The position numbers and the translations under genes are program-made. A stretch of 64,000 nt of DNA, taken from the NCBI GenBank assembly GCA_902788365.1, contig CADAJN010000006.1, positions 90,567 to 154,566 of the forward strand, in the 5' to 3' direction. This DNA is from an uncultured Pseudomonadota bacterium. Lineage in GTDB: Bacteria; Pseudomonadota; Alphaproteobacteria; RF32; CAG-239. The notes beneath the pieces are model-generated. The model was not told where the DNA came from and made no database searches. It worked only from the letters and a program-made list of their open reading frames with translations. This document shows, one piece after another, positions 1 to 9,549 of the stretch. Each line of letters begins with the position of its first letter. Position 1 is the stretch's first letter.

Positions 1-1815
1 AATAATGCCTCAACTTTGGTGCATGAAGGTCAGATTTCGTCTGATTATCGCACCGGTATTTCTGCCATTATCAATAAAAACAGAAATTCGCCGAGTTCGC
101 AGCCCAATGATATTGCGGTGGTGCGTGCGGCCGGTAACCATTCCATTTCCAATCCGGATTTGGAATCGGGTATTAAATTGCTGGAAGCATATAAAGAAGT
201 GCCGATGTTGATTGTGGCGGCGGCCGATGTGACGGTTGATACGGCAGGTAATTTGGTTAATTATAAAATATCGGATTATTCTAACCGCTGCGGTGTGACC
301 GGAAGCTATTGTATTACGGCGCCGGGCGGCAGTTTTTCCGGCAACACGCTGATTAGAGGAATGTATGGACCGGGAGAACCGGGGCATTTGAACTATGAAT
401 ATTATGCCACCGGCGGAACTTCGCAAGCCACACCGGTTGTTTCGGGGGCGTTGGCTTTTATTTTAGGTGCTTATCCGTATATGAGTGCGGCACAAGCGGT
501 AGATTTGTTGATGACAACGGCTAATAAGACCAAAGCGGTAGATTATGCCAATTATGATGAGGCCGGATTTAAGTCTGTTTACGGCGCCGGATTGATAGAT
601 TTGGGACGCGCCGTGCAATATGTTTCGGACACGCCGGGGACTTATAGTATTTCATCATTTTCCGGCACCAGTGTTCAAGGTTCTCGTGTTTCATTGGACG
701 GGGCGCAGTTGAATGTGCCGGCCGGATTACAGAATGCATTTAGGCGTGCGTTGCCGGCAACCATTACGGTTTTTGACCGCTATAACCGACCGTTTGATTT
801 TGATACCGCAAATTATGTGCGAAATACGCACGGCGGCTATAATGCATTGAAAAATGATGTGGCAAATATTGCTATGCCACATCGTGTGCAGACCAAAAAA
901 GACGGAAATTTCAGTTTTGCTTTTGCCTCGGGGAGTTTACGCAAAGGCGGCGCCGGTATGGGGTTAATGGATATGCGTTATAAGCAAGATAAAAGCGAAT
1001 ACGGTTTTTACTTTAGTGAAAATACCATATATAAATCGGCTGACGGGCGCTCGGCGGCATTGAAAAATCCGTTTATGGCATTTAATGAAGCATACGGTGT
1101 GCATCACACATACAACTTCAGCAAAAATACGGCATTGCGCATAGAGGCTGTGACCGGTCGTAACGGGTTATATGACGGTTCTGATGATTATCGCGACAGA
1201 TCTTTTGAAAAGCAAGCATACGGTTTTAATGCCGAACTGAATTTACATAAAAGCAAAAAATTTGCTTTTGGGGTGTCTTCCGGTGTTTTATATGAAAAAG
1301 ATGCCATGCTCGGGACCAACGGCGAAGGTGCTTTCGGCTTAAACGGCGGCAATACATATACGGTCGGTGTTACAGCCTCGTGGTTTGCAACACCGAAATG
1401 GACTTTGTCGGGCAGTTATTATCGCGGATATACCAAAGGTCAATCGTTTAATTCCGATATGCTGAATACATCTGATTTAGTCAGCAGCAGTTTTGCCTTA
1501 GATGCCAATTATCAGGCTGATAAAACAACCGATTACGGGTTGCGCTTATCTTCGCCGCTTAGGGTGGAAAAAGGCACACTGTCGGTTGATTTTCCATGCG
1601 GACGTGACAATTTTTCGGATGAGGTTTATCGGCAAACCTATCAGGCTGGCATGAAACCGGAAAGACGTGAATATCGTTTAATGGCGTATTTCAATAAAGA
1701 TTTGAGCGACAACATCAGTTTGCGTTCAGAAGTCGGAGTGCGCTTTAATCCGGAACATGAAAACGCGGCTAATGATTATCGGGCGCTGTTCGGATTAAGC
1801 TGGAATTTTAACTGA
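1..1815 (+). CDS. Subtilase-type serine protease with C-terminal autotransporter-like barrel (5' end missing)
   Basis: The frame is open from the first base, so the N-terminus (signal peptide, Asp and His of the triad) lies outside the window; 604 residues are visible. An oxyanion-type Asn lies in RAAGN (Asn codon 136-138) and the catalytic Ser lies in GTSQATP (Ser codon 421-423), both diagnostic of peptidase family S8. From about residue 280 to the end the sequence alternates aromatic and polar residues and closes with GLSWNFN, as expected of a type V autotransporter beta-barrel. The known role of NalP/SphB1-like proteins is cleavage of surface proteins in cis or trans; that role here is inference. 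The gene ends 14 bases before the next one, so read-through is possible. Confidence 0.85.
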   Translation, partial: NNASTLVHEGQISSDYRTGISAIINKNRNSPSSQPNDIAVVRAAGNHSISNPDLESGIKLLEAYKEVPMLIVAAADVTVDTAGNLVNYKISDYSNRCGVTGSYCITAPGGSFSGNTLIRGMYGPGEPGHLNYEYYATGGTSQATPVVSGALAFILGAYPYMSAAQAVDLLMTTANKTKAVDYANYDEAGFKSVYGAGLIDLGRAVQYVSDTPGTYSISSFSGTSVQGSRVSLDGAQLNVPAGLQNAFRRALPATITVFDRYNRPFDFDTANYVRNTHGGYNALKNDVANIAMPHRVQTKKDGNFSFAFASGSLRKGGAGMGLMDMRYKQDKSEYGFYFSENTIYKSADGRSAALKNPFMAFNEAYGVHHTYNFSKNTALRIEAVTGRNGLYDGSDDYRDRSFEKQAYGFNAELNLHKSKKFAFGVSSGVLYEKDAMLGTNGEGAFGLNGGNTYTVGVTASWFATPKWTLSGSYYRGYTKGQSFNSDMLNTSDLVSSSFALDANYQADKTTDYGLRLSSPLRVEKGTLSVDFPCGRDNFSDEVYRQTYQAGMKPERREYRLMAYFNKDLSDNISLRSEVGVRFNPEHENAANDYRALFGLSWNFN

Positions 1816-1829
1816 TTATCAGAGGAACA

Positions 1830-4800
1830 ATGATGGCAAATGATTTTTGGCGCGGTAAACGTTTTGTGCCGCTGTTGATAACGCAATTTTTCGGCGCTTT
1901 TAATGATAATCTGTTTAAAAACACATTGATGACGTTTGTGGCCTATAAAATGTTGGCCGACGCGCAGACCGTAAGCCTATATGCCAATATTATTGCCGGT
2001 GTTTTTATTTTGCCGTATTTTTTGTTTTCGGCGGTGGCCGGATTGTTGGCCGATAAGTATAATCGTGCCAAGATGGTGCGGGTGCTGAAAATTACCGAGC
2101 TGTTGTTGATGGCGGCTGCCGGAGTTGTTTTTATGCTGCAACTGCCGCCGTTGTTGGTCTTTATTTTGTTTTTAATGGGTATGCAATCCACATTTTTCGG
2201 ACCGATTAAATATGCATTGTTGCCGCAATTGTTGCGCGCAGACGAGCTGATTGCCGGTAATGCGTTTGTGGAATCAAGCACATACATTTCAATTATCATC
2301 GGCTCTATTTTGGGCACACTTTTACCGGTAAATGTCAGCATTGCGTTGTTGCTGATTTGTGCCGTTATCGGGATTATGGCCGGTTGGCAAATTCCGTCGG
2401 TGGCCGGTGCGCAACCAAAACTTAATATCGGATTTAATATTTTTCGGCAAATTAAGGATAATTTGCAGCTTATTCGGACACATACGATTGTGTTTCGGGC
2501 GATTATCGGGGCAACATGGTTTTGGATTTTAGGGGCATTTTTCTTAACGCAGCTGTTTCCGCTATGCAGTAAAGTGTTTAATACCGAAAAAGAAGTGGTA
2601 ACGCTGTTTCTAATTTTATTTTCGGTCGGGGTCGGTGCCGGTTCGCTGTTTTGTAATAAATTACTGAAAGGCGAAATTTCGGTGGTATATGTGCCGATCA
2701 GCGCCATCGGATTGAGTGTGTTTGCGTTTGCAATTTATTTGCTTTCGGTCGGTTTTGCGGCGCCGGCAGAACCACTGAGTTTGATGCAATTTATTATGTT
2801 GCCGCGCGGGTTGATGATTGCTTTTTGTTTGTTCGGGTTTGCTTTTATGGGTGGTTTGTATGTGGTGCCGCTTAATGCTTTGATGCAAAAAAAAGCACCG
2901 AAAAAATTTGTGGCTTCGGTTATTGCCGGCAACAACATCATTAACTCGCTCGGTATGGTCGGTATTTCGGTATTGTCCGCGGTTTTAATCGCGCTCGGTT
3001 TCCAAATTACCGATTTGTTTTTATTGATTGCCGTAATCAGTGCAATGGTGGCATTTTATATTTGTCAGTTATTGCCGATAGCATTGTTGCGTTCAATCTT
3101 TTGTGCGGTTTTAAATGTGTTTTTCCATGTAGAAGTGCACGGATTGCAAAATCTGCGGCAAGCCGGCTCTAAAGCGTTAATTATTGCCAATCATGTATCG
3201 CTTTTGGACGGGGTGTTGATAGCCGCATATCTGCCACGCAAAATCACGTTTGCCATAGACAGCGGTTGGGGCAAAAAGTGGTATGTGCGGTTGTTTAGCG
3301 GAATTGTGGATTTTTATCCGCTTAATCCGACCAGCCCGCTGGCCATTCGTGCGTTAATCGGTGAGATATGCAAAGGTAAAACCGTTATGATTTTTCCGGA
3401 GGGGCGTATCAGTGTGACCGGCTCTTTGATGAAAGTTTACGAAGGTGCGGGCGTGATTGCCGCTAAATCGGGGGCTAAATTGGTGCCGCTACGCATTGAT
3501 GGGGCGCAATATTCAAAGTTTTCGTATATTCAAAACCTTATTCGCACGCAGGTGTTTCCGCATATTAAGCTCAGCATTATGGCACCGTGTGCGGTTAAAC
3601 TGCCGGAAAATATTTCACTGCGCGAAAGACGGCGGCTGACTTCGTTGCAACTGCATGATATTATGGCCGATATGATGTATGACACCACCGAAAAAAATAT
3701 GCCGTTGTTTAACAGTTTGTTACAGGCAGAAAAAATTTATGGCGGCAAGCATAAAATTGCACTGGATATTATGAAAAAAACACTGACTTACAGCCAATTT
3801 TTACTTAAAATCTATGTGTTAGGTGCAGCATATAAAAAAGCTTTGCGTGATGATGATAAAGTCGGGGTTTTATTGCCAAACAGTCTGGCGTGTGCCGTTA
3901 GTTTTTTTGCGTTGCAAAGTGCAGGTAAAATTCCGGTAATGTTAAATTTTTCGTTGGGTGATAAGCAATTTTTATCGTGTTTGCAAACGGTGGCACTAAG
4001 GCAAGTGATTACATCGCGTCGTTTTATTGAGCAGGGCAAGTTAGAACGTTTGGAGCAAATTTTGCAACGGCAAAATTGTCGCATTATATATTTGGAAGAT
4101 TTTGCTACACAAATATCATGGCTGACCAAGTTGAAGGGGCTGAAAAAATATTGGCGGCGTTTACCGGTGCAAACCGATGCCGCACAAGCGGCGGTTATTT
4201 TGTTTACCTCCGGTTCGGAAGGTTTACCGAAGGCGGTTTTGTTGTCGCACCGCAACATCCAAGCCAATGCGTTGCAAATTCATTTGGCGGTACCGTTTCA
4301 TTCGCAAGATGTGATTGTTAATGCGTTGCCGATGTTTCATAGTTTCGGGTTAACGGTGGGCACAATTTTGCCGCTGTTGAACGGGGTTAAAACTTATTTT
4401 TATCCGTCGCCGCTGCATTATCGCATTATTCCGGAAGTGGCTTATGATGTGCAGGCAACGGCGGTTTTGGGCACCGATACGTTTTTATACGGCTACGGAC
4501 GTATGGCTAATCCGTATGACTTCTTTTCTGTGCGGTTTGCCGTGGTGGGTGGAGAGAAACTGAAAACGCGCACACTTGATTTGTGGCTTAAAAAGTTTGG
4601 AGTGCGCATTTTTGAAGGTTACGGCACCACAGAAACCGCGCCGGTTTTGGCGGTCAATACGCCGATGTTTTATAAAGAAGGCACGGTCGGGCGTTTGGTG
4701 CCGCGTGTGGCATATCGGCTGTTACCGGTCAATGGTGTGACAGAGGGCGGACGTTTGGAAGTGAAAGGTGATAACGTGATGCTCGGCTATATGTTGCCGG

Positions 4801-5228
4801 ATAATCCGAATGTGTTACAACCGCAAGGTGAGTGGTATGATACCGGCGATATTGTGCGTTTTGACGAAGATGGTTTTGTTAATATAGAAGGACGAGCCAA
4901 GCGCTTTGCCAAAATCGGCGGCGAAATGGTGTCATTGACGGCGGTTGAGCAGCTTTTGGATCAACTTTATCCGGACGCAAAACAGGGAGTTGTGGCGTTA
5001 GAAGATGCCAAAAAAGGCGAAAAATTGGTGTTTATTACGTCGCATGAGGCGGCTGACGGAGCGCAAATTCGCCAATATTTCCAAGCGCAAGGTATCAGTG
5101 AATTATGGATTCCTCGCGAGGTAATAATAATGAAAAATCCGCCGTTGCTCGGTTCGGGCAAGTTTGACTATATGACGGCTGCTGAGTTGGCTTTGCAATC
5201 GGTAAAAATGGCAAAAGGTAGTGATTAA
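1830..5228 (+). CDS. aas: Fused lysophospholipid transporter / acyltransferase / acyl-ACP synthetase (LplT-Aas type)
   Basis: This 1132-residue protein has three parts. Residues 1-420 are an MFS-type transporter with many membrane segments. Residues about 430-630 are a PlsC-like acyltransferase with the HX4D motif NHVSLLDG near residue 454 and FPEGR near 521. Residues about 640-1125 are an AMP-forming synthetase with FTSGSEGLPK near residue 790, GYGTTE, YDTGD and a late catalytic-Lys region. In E. coli LplT and Aas are separate and together flip and re-acylate lysophospholipids at the inner membrane; fused forms are known in other proteobacteria. The start is one of two adjacent ATGs after AGAGGAAC. 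Confidence 0.92.
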   Translation: MMANDFWRGKRFVPLLITQFFGAFNDNLFKNTLMTFVAYKMLADAQTVSLYANIIAGVFILPYFLFSAVAGLLADKYNRAKMVRVLKITELLLMAAAGVVFMLQLPPLLVFILFLMGMQSTFFGPIKYALLPQLLRADELIAGNAFVESSTYISIIIGSILGTLLPVNVSIALLLICAVIGIMAGWQIPSVAGAQPKLNIGFNIFRQIKDNLQLIRTHTIVFRAIIGATWFWILGAFFLTQLFPLCSKVFNTEKEVVTLFLILFSVGVGAGSLFCNKLLKGEISVVYVPISAIGLSVFAFAIYLLSVGFAAPAEPLSLMQFIMLPRGLMIAFCLFGFAFMGGLYVVPLNALMQKKAPKKFVASVIAGNNIINSLGMVGISVLSAVLIALGFQITDLFLLIAVISAMVAFYICQLLPIALLRSIFCAVLNVFFHVEVHGLQNLRQAGSKALIIANHVSLLDGVLIAAYLPRKITFAIDSGWGKKWYVRLFSGIVDFYPLNPTSPLAIRALIGEICKGKTVMIFPEGRISVTGSLMKVYEGAGVIAAKSGAKLVPLRIDGAQYSKFSYIQNLIRTQVFPHIKLSIMAPCAVKLPENISLRERRRLTSLQLHDIMADMMYDTTEKNMPLFNSLLQAEKIYGGKHKIALDIMKKTLTYSQFLLKIYVLGAAYKKALRDDDKVGVLLPNSLACAVSFFALQSAGKIPVMLNFSLGDKQFLSCLQTVALRQVITSRRFIEQGKLERLEQILQRQNCRIIYLEDFATQISWLTKLKGLKKYWRRLPVQTDAAQAAVILFTSGSEGLPKAVLLSHRNIQANALQIHLAVPFHSQDVIVNALPMFHSFGLTVGTILPLLNGVKTYFYPSPLHYRIIPEVAYDVQATAVLGTDTFLYGYGRMANPYDFFSVRFAVVGGEKLKTRTLDLWLKKFGVRIFEGYGTTETAPVLAVNTPMFYKEGTVGRLVPRVAYRLLPVNGVTEGGRLEVKGDNVMLGYMLPDNPNVLQPQGEWYDTGDIVRFDEDGFVNIEGRAKRFAKIGGEMVSLTAVEQLLDQLYPDAKQGVVALEDAKKGEKLVFITSHEAADGAQIRQYFQAQGISELWIPREVIIMKNPPLLGSGKFDYMTAAELALQSVKMAKGSD

Positions 5229-5232
5229 GTCT

Positions 5233-5258
5233 TGACAACAGCACCGAATCTGTTACCA
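5233..5258 (+). promoter_or_regulatory. Putative sigma-70 promoter for the 21-residue ORF
   Basis: TTGACA at 5233-5238 is followed after about 16 bases by TACCAT, with CATAAT also just downstream. It lies between the upstream stop codon and the ribosome binding site of the small ORF. The -35 is perfect and the -10 is weak. Confidence 0.5.
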
Positions 5259-5287
5259 TAATTGTGCAACAATAAAGGAGATAAATT

Positions 5288-5353
5288 ATGTTTTGGTGGA
5301 TTATCGGATTTGTGGTTTTTGCCATTTTGTTTTTCATTTGGCAGCATGTGTAA
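5288..5353 (+). CDS. 21-residue single-span membrane protein
   Basis: ATG at 5288 is preceded by AAAGGAG at good spacing and the frame stops at TAA 5351-5353. The product starts MFWWIIGFVVF and ends FFIWQHV: one hydrophobic helix with Trp at both interfaces and almost no soluble part. A near-consensus -35 lies about 50 bases upstream. Small inner-membrane proteins of this size commonly bind and tune larger membrane complexes, but no partner is evident here. It sits between the Aas fusion and an exonuclease and could be co-transcribed with the latter. No family was recognised. Confidence 0.6.
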   Translation: MFWWIIGFVVFAILFFIWQHV

Positions 5354-5371
5354 TAAAGCAACGCTTAATCA

Positions 5372-5980
5372 ATGTCTTTTGTGATTTTTGATACGGAATA
5401 CACCTCATGGGAGGGGTGTTTGCAAAACGGTTGGCGCGGCTTGCAAAAACGGGAAGTTGTGCAAATTGCAGCGCTGAAAGTAGATGATGATTTCAATGTG
5501 GTGGCTGAGTTTAATCAATTATGTCAGCCGAAAATAAATCTGATTTTATCGGATTACTTTGTGAATTTAACCGGTATTTCAAATGATGATGTGGCGCAAA
5601 AAGGAGTTGATTTTGCATCGGCTTATCAACGGTTTAAGGCGTTTGTCGGAAATGATGTTTGTTATTCGCATGGTTGGAACGGGGCGTTTGAAGATGCTTG
5701 CGACGGTGCGATTTTGGCAGAAAACTTGCGCTTATACGGATTACCTGCTGACAATAGCGTAAAATATCGCAATATAGCGGCATTGTTTAAACAAATTTAT
5801 CAAAAGCATAATATTACGGTATTTTCTCAATCTTCAGGGCAAATCGGCAAGATTTTAGGATTGCAACAACAGCTTGCCGATTTACATTTGGACGAACATA
5901 ATGCACTCTATGACGTATATTCTATTTTGTGCGGCGTGCGCCATTTTGCCGACGATTTTGCAATTTTAAAACAAAAATAA
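5372..5980 (+). CDS. DEDDh 3'-5' exonuclease family protein
   Basis: A 202-residue single-domain protein. ExoI motif FDTEY lies near residue 6 (Asp and Glu metal ligands), an ExoII-like Asp lies in the segment after YSHGW, and ExoIII HNALYD (His and Asp) lies near residue 176. The family includes DNA polymerase III epsilon, RNase T and KapD-like nucleases; which nucleic acid this one trims cannot be told. The length fits a stand-alone exonuclease. The Shine-Dalgarno is weak, and the gene starts 18 bases after the small membrane protein, so coupling to that transcript is likely. Confidence 0.8.
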   Translation: MSFVIFDTEYTSWEGCLQNGWRGLQKREVVQIAALKVDDDFNVVAEFNQLCQPKINLILSDYFVNLTGISNDDVAQKGVDFASAYQRFKAFVGNDVCYSHGWNGAFEDACDGAILAENLRLYGLPADNSVKYRNIAALFKQIYQKHNITVFSQSSGQIGKILGLQQQLADLHLDEHNALYDVYSILCGVRHFADDFAILKQK

Positions 5981-6047
5981 GCACAATATTATAAAAAAGT
6001 CTTGATTTTAGCAAAATATTATAATATTTGTATGTTGTTTTGAATGT

Positions 6048-6133
6048 GCGGCCATGGCGGAATTGGTAGACGCGTAACGTTGAGGTCGTTATGGGCTAAG
6101 CCCGTGGAAGTTCAAGTCTTCTTGGCCGCACCA
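6048..6133 (+). tRNA. tRNA-Leu (GAG)
   Basis: The acceptor arms GCGGCCA and TGGCCGC pair, the anticodon stem TAACG/CGTTA closes a TTGAGGT loop (anticodon GAG), a long class II variable arm (GGGC/GCCC) is present, and the T arm is GAAG-TTCAAGT-CTTC. CCA is encoded. An AT-rich segment with TTGATT (6002-6007) and TATAAT-like words (6020-6030) precedes it and probably holds the promoter. Confidence 0.95.
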
Positions 6134-6161
6134 ATTTTTCCTAAATCAAGGAGAGCTGGCT

Positions 6162-7115
6162 ATGTTGAAAATATATAAAACAGAAGAAGTCGGTAAACTG
6201 GTCAAGCTCAAAAAATTTCGATTCGTAACGGGAGCATGGTTTGATTTAATCAATCCGTCCGGAAAGGAGATTGAGCAGGTTTCATCTATGCTCAAGGTTG
6301 ATCCGGATATTGTGCAAAATTCTTTGGATGCCGATGAGCGTTCGCGGGTAGAGCTTGATGAAGGGATTTTCTCGGTCATTGTCAATTTGCCGTTATTGGA
6401 CGAGGAGGGCAATTTTGACACTTTGCCGTGCGGTATGGTTTATACCGGTAAAAATTTTTTGACCATTTGCTCACGCGATAATCGCATTATCAGTTCGTTT
6501 AATAAAAATACGGCCAAAACTTTTGATACACGCGAGCGGGCCAAATTTATGTTGCAGATTTTATATAAAATAACGCAGTATTATTTGCGCTATTTAGCCA
6601 TTATCAACCGCAAAACCGAGCATATTGAAGAAGCCTTAAAGCAAACGACAAGTAATCGCGAGTTGTTTCAACTGATAGAGATTCAAAAGTCATTGGTGTA
6701 TTTTACCACCGCTTTGCGCGATAATCATTTGGTGCTGGAAAAGATTTTGCGTATGACAAAATCGCCGGCCTCATCAGGGGTTTTAGCCTTTACCGAAGAT
6801 GATATTGACTTGTTGGAAGATGTGATTATTGAAAACAAGCAGGCTATTGAAATGGTGGATATGCACCGCACAATTTTGGAAGGTATGATGGACGGGTTTG
6901 CTTCCATTATCAATAACAACGTCAACCAGATTATGAAATTTTTGGCGGCAATTACGATTGTGCTTTCCATTCCGACCATGCTCGGCACTTTTTGGGGCAT
7001 GAATGTGGCGGTGCCGTTTGCCAATATGACCTACGGATTTGCCACGGTGATTGCATTGTCTTTAATCGGCACACTTATCGTGATTATTTACTTTAAGAAA
7101 AAAGGTATGTTTTAA
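6162..7115 (+). CDS. corA: CorA-family magnesium/divalent cation transporter
   Basis: 317 residues, the usual CorA length. A soluble alpha/beta N-terminal domain is followed by a long helical region and two C-terminal membrane helices. The signature GMN is present as WGMNVAVPFA after the first membrane helix (about residue 287). The pentameric channel moves Mg2+ (sometimes Co2+ or Ni2+) across the inner membrane. The start ATG follows AAGGAG at 8-base spacing. It lies just downstream of tRNA-Leu and converges with the antiporter gene. Confidence 0.93.
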   Translation: MLKIYKTEEVGKLVKLKKFRFVTGAWFDLINPSGKEIEQVSSMLKVDPDIVQNSLDADERSRVELDEGIFSVIVNLPLLDEEGNFDTLPCGMVYTGKNFLTICSRDNRIISSFNKNTAKTFDTRERAKFMLQILYKITQYYLRYLAIINRKTEHIEEALKQTTSNRELFQLIEIQKSLVYFTTALRDNHLVLEKILRMTKSPASSGVLAFTEDDIDLLEDVIIENKQAIEMVDMHRTILEGMMDGFASIINNNVNQIMKFLAAITIVLSIPTMLGTFWGMNVAVPFANMTYGFATVIALSLIGTLIVIIYFKKKGMF

Positions 7116-7132
7116 TTCTTTGATGCGATATT

Positions 7133-7168
7133 AAAAAAACGCCCGATATTGATGTTACCGGACGTTTT
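7133..7168. terminator. Bidirectional terminator between corA and the antiporter gene
   Basis: Inverted repeat ACGCCCG (7139-7145) / CGGACGT (7159-7165) with one mismatch, preceded by an A7 run and followed by TTTT. It lies between two convergent genes; the A run gives the better U-tract for the minus strand. Confidence 0.7.
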
Positions 7169-7187
7169 GGGGAGTATTTAAGCGTAA

Positions 7188-8672
7188 TTATACATGCACA
7201 ATACCGCGTGCCAGTGCAAAGATGGCAAACAATGCCGCAAAGGCAATCAACAGTGCAATTGCACATTCGCCGTTAGTAAAAGCAGGTGCTTTGCTGTTAT
7301 GTTGCTTTTTGGCCCAAACATAAACCGGAATACCGATGGCTACGAAAATGATTGCAAATAACAGATAGTTAAGGCCGGCGGCGTAAATCAGCCACAGAGC
7401 ATAAAGCGAGCCCATAATGCCGGAAAACCATGCTTCGGAACGACGAATAATGAAATTTGACGGGTATTCATGATCGGCGCAGATTTTCCATAAATAAGCG
7501 CAACTGGACAGATATGCCGGTAAGACCATTACACCGGTAATACTGAGCATGCTGTTCCATGCATTGTTTGAAAAATATACAACCAGCATGAAAAGCTGCA
7601 TTAAAGCACTGGTTATCCAAAGAGAAACAGATGGCGCTTCGTGCGCATTTTCTTTGGTAAACTCTTTCGGAAAAGTGCCGTTTACGGCTGCCGCTTGCGG
7701 AATTTGGGCCGTCACCATGGTCCATGCTAACCAGCTGGTTAAAACCGAAATCAATAATCCGATATTCATAAACCAAGCACCCCATTTACCGACCAACATT
7801 TCCATAATGCCGGCGGTTGACGGATTTTGCACATTTGCCAGCTGTTCTTGTGTCATGACACCATAAGGTAATATTGAAAGCAACACATAAACCGCCAAAC
7901 AACCGATAAATCCCAAAAATGTGGCATAACCGACTGTTTGCGGTGATTTTGCGTGTTTAGACATTACCACGGCGCCTTCAATACCGATAAACGACCACAA
8001 GGTGACAAGCATGGTGCTTTTGATTTGCGTCGGGATATTACCTAAATTCATGGTTGATTTTTCGCCCCAGAAATCAAATTCAAATTCTTTGAGCTTAAAC
8101 ATAACCATGGTTACGATAATAAATAAAATCAGCGGCACGATTTTCATCACCGTTCCGATTAAGTTAATGATGGTTGCCTGTTTTACACCACGCAGCACCA
8201 AAAAGTTAAAGCCCCAAATCAGGATTGAGCCGCCGATAATTGCCCAGATGGTATTGCCACCGTCAAAATAAGGCGGAAAAAAGTAATTTAGTGAATCCAT
8301 GGTAATAACCGCGTAGCCGACATTGCCGCAAATTTGGCATAACCAATAAGACCAGCCGATAATAAATCCCACAAACGGTCCGAAACCTGCGCGGCTATAC
8401 ATGTAAATACCGGTGGTTAAATCCGGTCGTGCGGCCGATAAAATGCGGAAGGTATTGGCAATAAAATAAACACCGATACCGGTGATGAGCCATGCCAATA
8501 AAACAGCACCGACTGAAGCGCCTTGGGCCATGTTTTGCGGCAAACTGTATATACCGCCGCCAATCATTGAGCTGACAACAATACCGGCCAAAGCCCAAAC
8601 GCCTAATCCGTCGGCCGGTGCAACTTCTTTATTACCTGTTACCGGATTTATATATTTTTTTTGTTGAGCCAT
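7188..8672 (-). CDS. aaxC: Basic amino acid antiporter, AaxC-like (arginine/agmatine exchange)
   Basis: 494 residues with about 12 membrane spans and the APC-superfamily start region GxxxSSMIGGGIYSLP (near residue 33) typical of the basic amino acid/polyamine antiporter group. The substrate is inferred from the neighbour: the gene 66 bases upstream on the same strand encodes a pyruvoyl-dependent arginine decarboxylase, the same pairing as Chlamydia aaxB-aaxC. The predicted role is uptake of arginine in exchange for agmatine at the inner membrane, consuming protons in net. Lysine or ornithine exchange is possible. The start ATG follows GAAAGGA. It ends at the shared terminator with corA. Confidence 0.8.
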   Translation of the reverse strand: MAQQKKYINPVTGNKEVAPADGLGVWALAGIVVSSMIGGGIYSLPQNMAQGASVGAVLLAWLITGIGVYFIANTFRILSAARPDLTTGIYMYSRAGFGPFVGFIIGWSYWLCQICGNVGYAVITMDSLNYFFPPYFDGGNTIWAIIGGSILIWGFNFLVLRGVKQATIINLIGTVMKIVPLILFIIVTMVMFKLKEFEFDFWGEKSTMNLGNIPTQIKSTMLVTLWSFIGIEGAVVMSKHAKSPQTVGYATFLGFIGCLAVYVLLSILPYGVMTQEQLANVQNPSTAGIMEMLVGKWGAWFMNIGLLISVLTSWLAWTMVTAQIPQAAAVNGTFPKEFTKENAHEAPSVSLWITSALMQLFMLVVYFSNNAWNSMLSITGVMVLPAYLSSCAYLWKICADHEYPSNFIIRRSEAWFSGIMGSLYALWLIYAAGLNYLLFAIIFVAIGIPVYVWAKKQHNSKAPAFTNGECAIALLIAFAALFAIFALARGIVHV

Positions 8673-8738
8673 GAATTTTTCCTTTCAGATAAAAATATGG
8701 GCGGCAGAATAAAAAATTTCCGCCGCTTGGTTTTATAT

Positions 8739-9323
8739 TTAATCAATATGCGCCGGTTCGGCAGTTTCAAAATTCAGAAAGCCAAGACAAGTCAGGCAAT
8801 AACCAAATTGTTGTTTAATATTGATATAATTATGGAACAGTTGAAATTCACTGTGTTTTTCCACACCGCGAATTTCCAGTTCGTGTTTTAATGAACGGTT
8901 AAGCCACATTTCGGCATGACCTTGGGCAATTTCATCGTTAATATGGGTATCAAAATATTCCACATATTCAGCTGCCCAACCGCCAATCAATTCGCCGTTT
9001 TTGTCTTTGCCCCAACAAATTCCCACACCGGTTGCAATGGCCTTATGGTCATCGCGGTTGGCGCCGTTGCCGGCCATAATAACTTCTAAAACCGCACCGT
9101 GTTTAAATTGGTTAACCACTTTATCTACCGGAACAATATGTCCGTAAACTTCTTTCGGTAAAACCGAAGTATATGGCACAACGTTGAAGTTTTCTATTTT
9201 TGCCTGCATAAGAGCAGAGTCGTAACAAAATGTCTCAAACGGTTGTGGCGGAATGCCTTCATTGGCTTCGCCGGCGCCTTTGGTTATAAATGCTAATGTC
9301 GGATAGCGAACACCGTATGTCAT
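8739..9323 (-). CDS. aaxB: Pyruvoyl-dependent arginine decarboxylase, AaxB-like
   Basis: 194 residues, the length of the family. Family enzymes cleave themselves to create a pyruvoyl group; the context here is [12 protein letters not shown] with Thr52-Ser53 by direct count, matching the Thr-Ser cleavage reported for Chlamydia AaxB rather than the Ser-Ser of archaeal enzymes. The reaction is arginine to agmatine plus CO2, consuming a cytoplasmic proton. A strong AAAAGGAG site precedes the ATG. It is the first gene of a two-gene unit with the antiporter and is transcribed divergently from greA. Arginine-dependent acid resistance is the expected joint role. Confidence 0.88.
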   Translation of the reverse strand: MTYGVRYPTLAFITKGAGEANEGIPPQPFETFCYDSALMQAKIENFNVVPYTSVLPKEVYGHIVPVDKVVNQFKHGAVLEVIMAGNGANRDDHKAIATGVGICWGKDKNGELIGGWAAEYVEYFDTHINDEIAQGHAEMWLNRSLKHELEIRGVEKHSEFQLFHNYINIKQQFGYCLTCLGFLNFETAEPAHID

Positions 9324-9461
9324 TATTTTTCTCCTTTTTTAATGTTGATTGTTCAATGCTTAAATATATACCGGATATGAATTTTAAATAAAACTTTGGG
9401 CGATAAAATGCGTATATTCGGACCTAAATAAAAAAATATTGGATAATTTTTGCGAATAGGC

Positions 9462-9489
9462 TTGATTATTTTATTTGCAGGTGTATAAT
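9462..9489 (+). promoter_or_regulatory. greA promoter
   Basis: TTGATT (9462-9467), 16-base spacer, then a perfect TATAAT (9484-9489). It leaves a leader of about 85 bases before greA. Confidence 0.8.
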
Positions 9490-9515
9490 GAAAACATCAA
9501 AACATAATGGTCGGG

Positions 9516-9549
9516 CTGTGAAATAGTGATATTTCGCAGTCTGCTTTTT
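9516..9549 (+). promoter_or_regulatory. Terminator-like hairpin in the greA leader (candidate attenuator)
   Basis: CTGTGAAATA (9516-9525) pairs fully (one G-U) with TATTTCGCAG (9530-9539) around a GTGA loop and is followed by a T5 tract at 9545-9549. It lies between the greA promoter and start codon. A second inverted repeat, TTTCTA/TAGAAA around T5A5, follows immediately. Confidence 0.65.
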
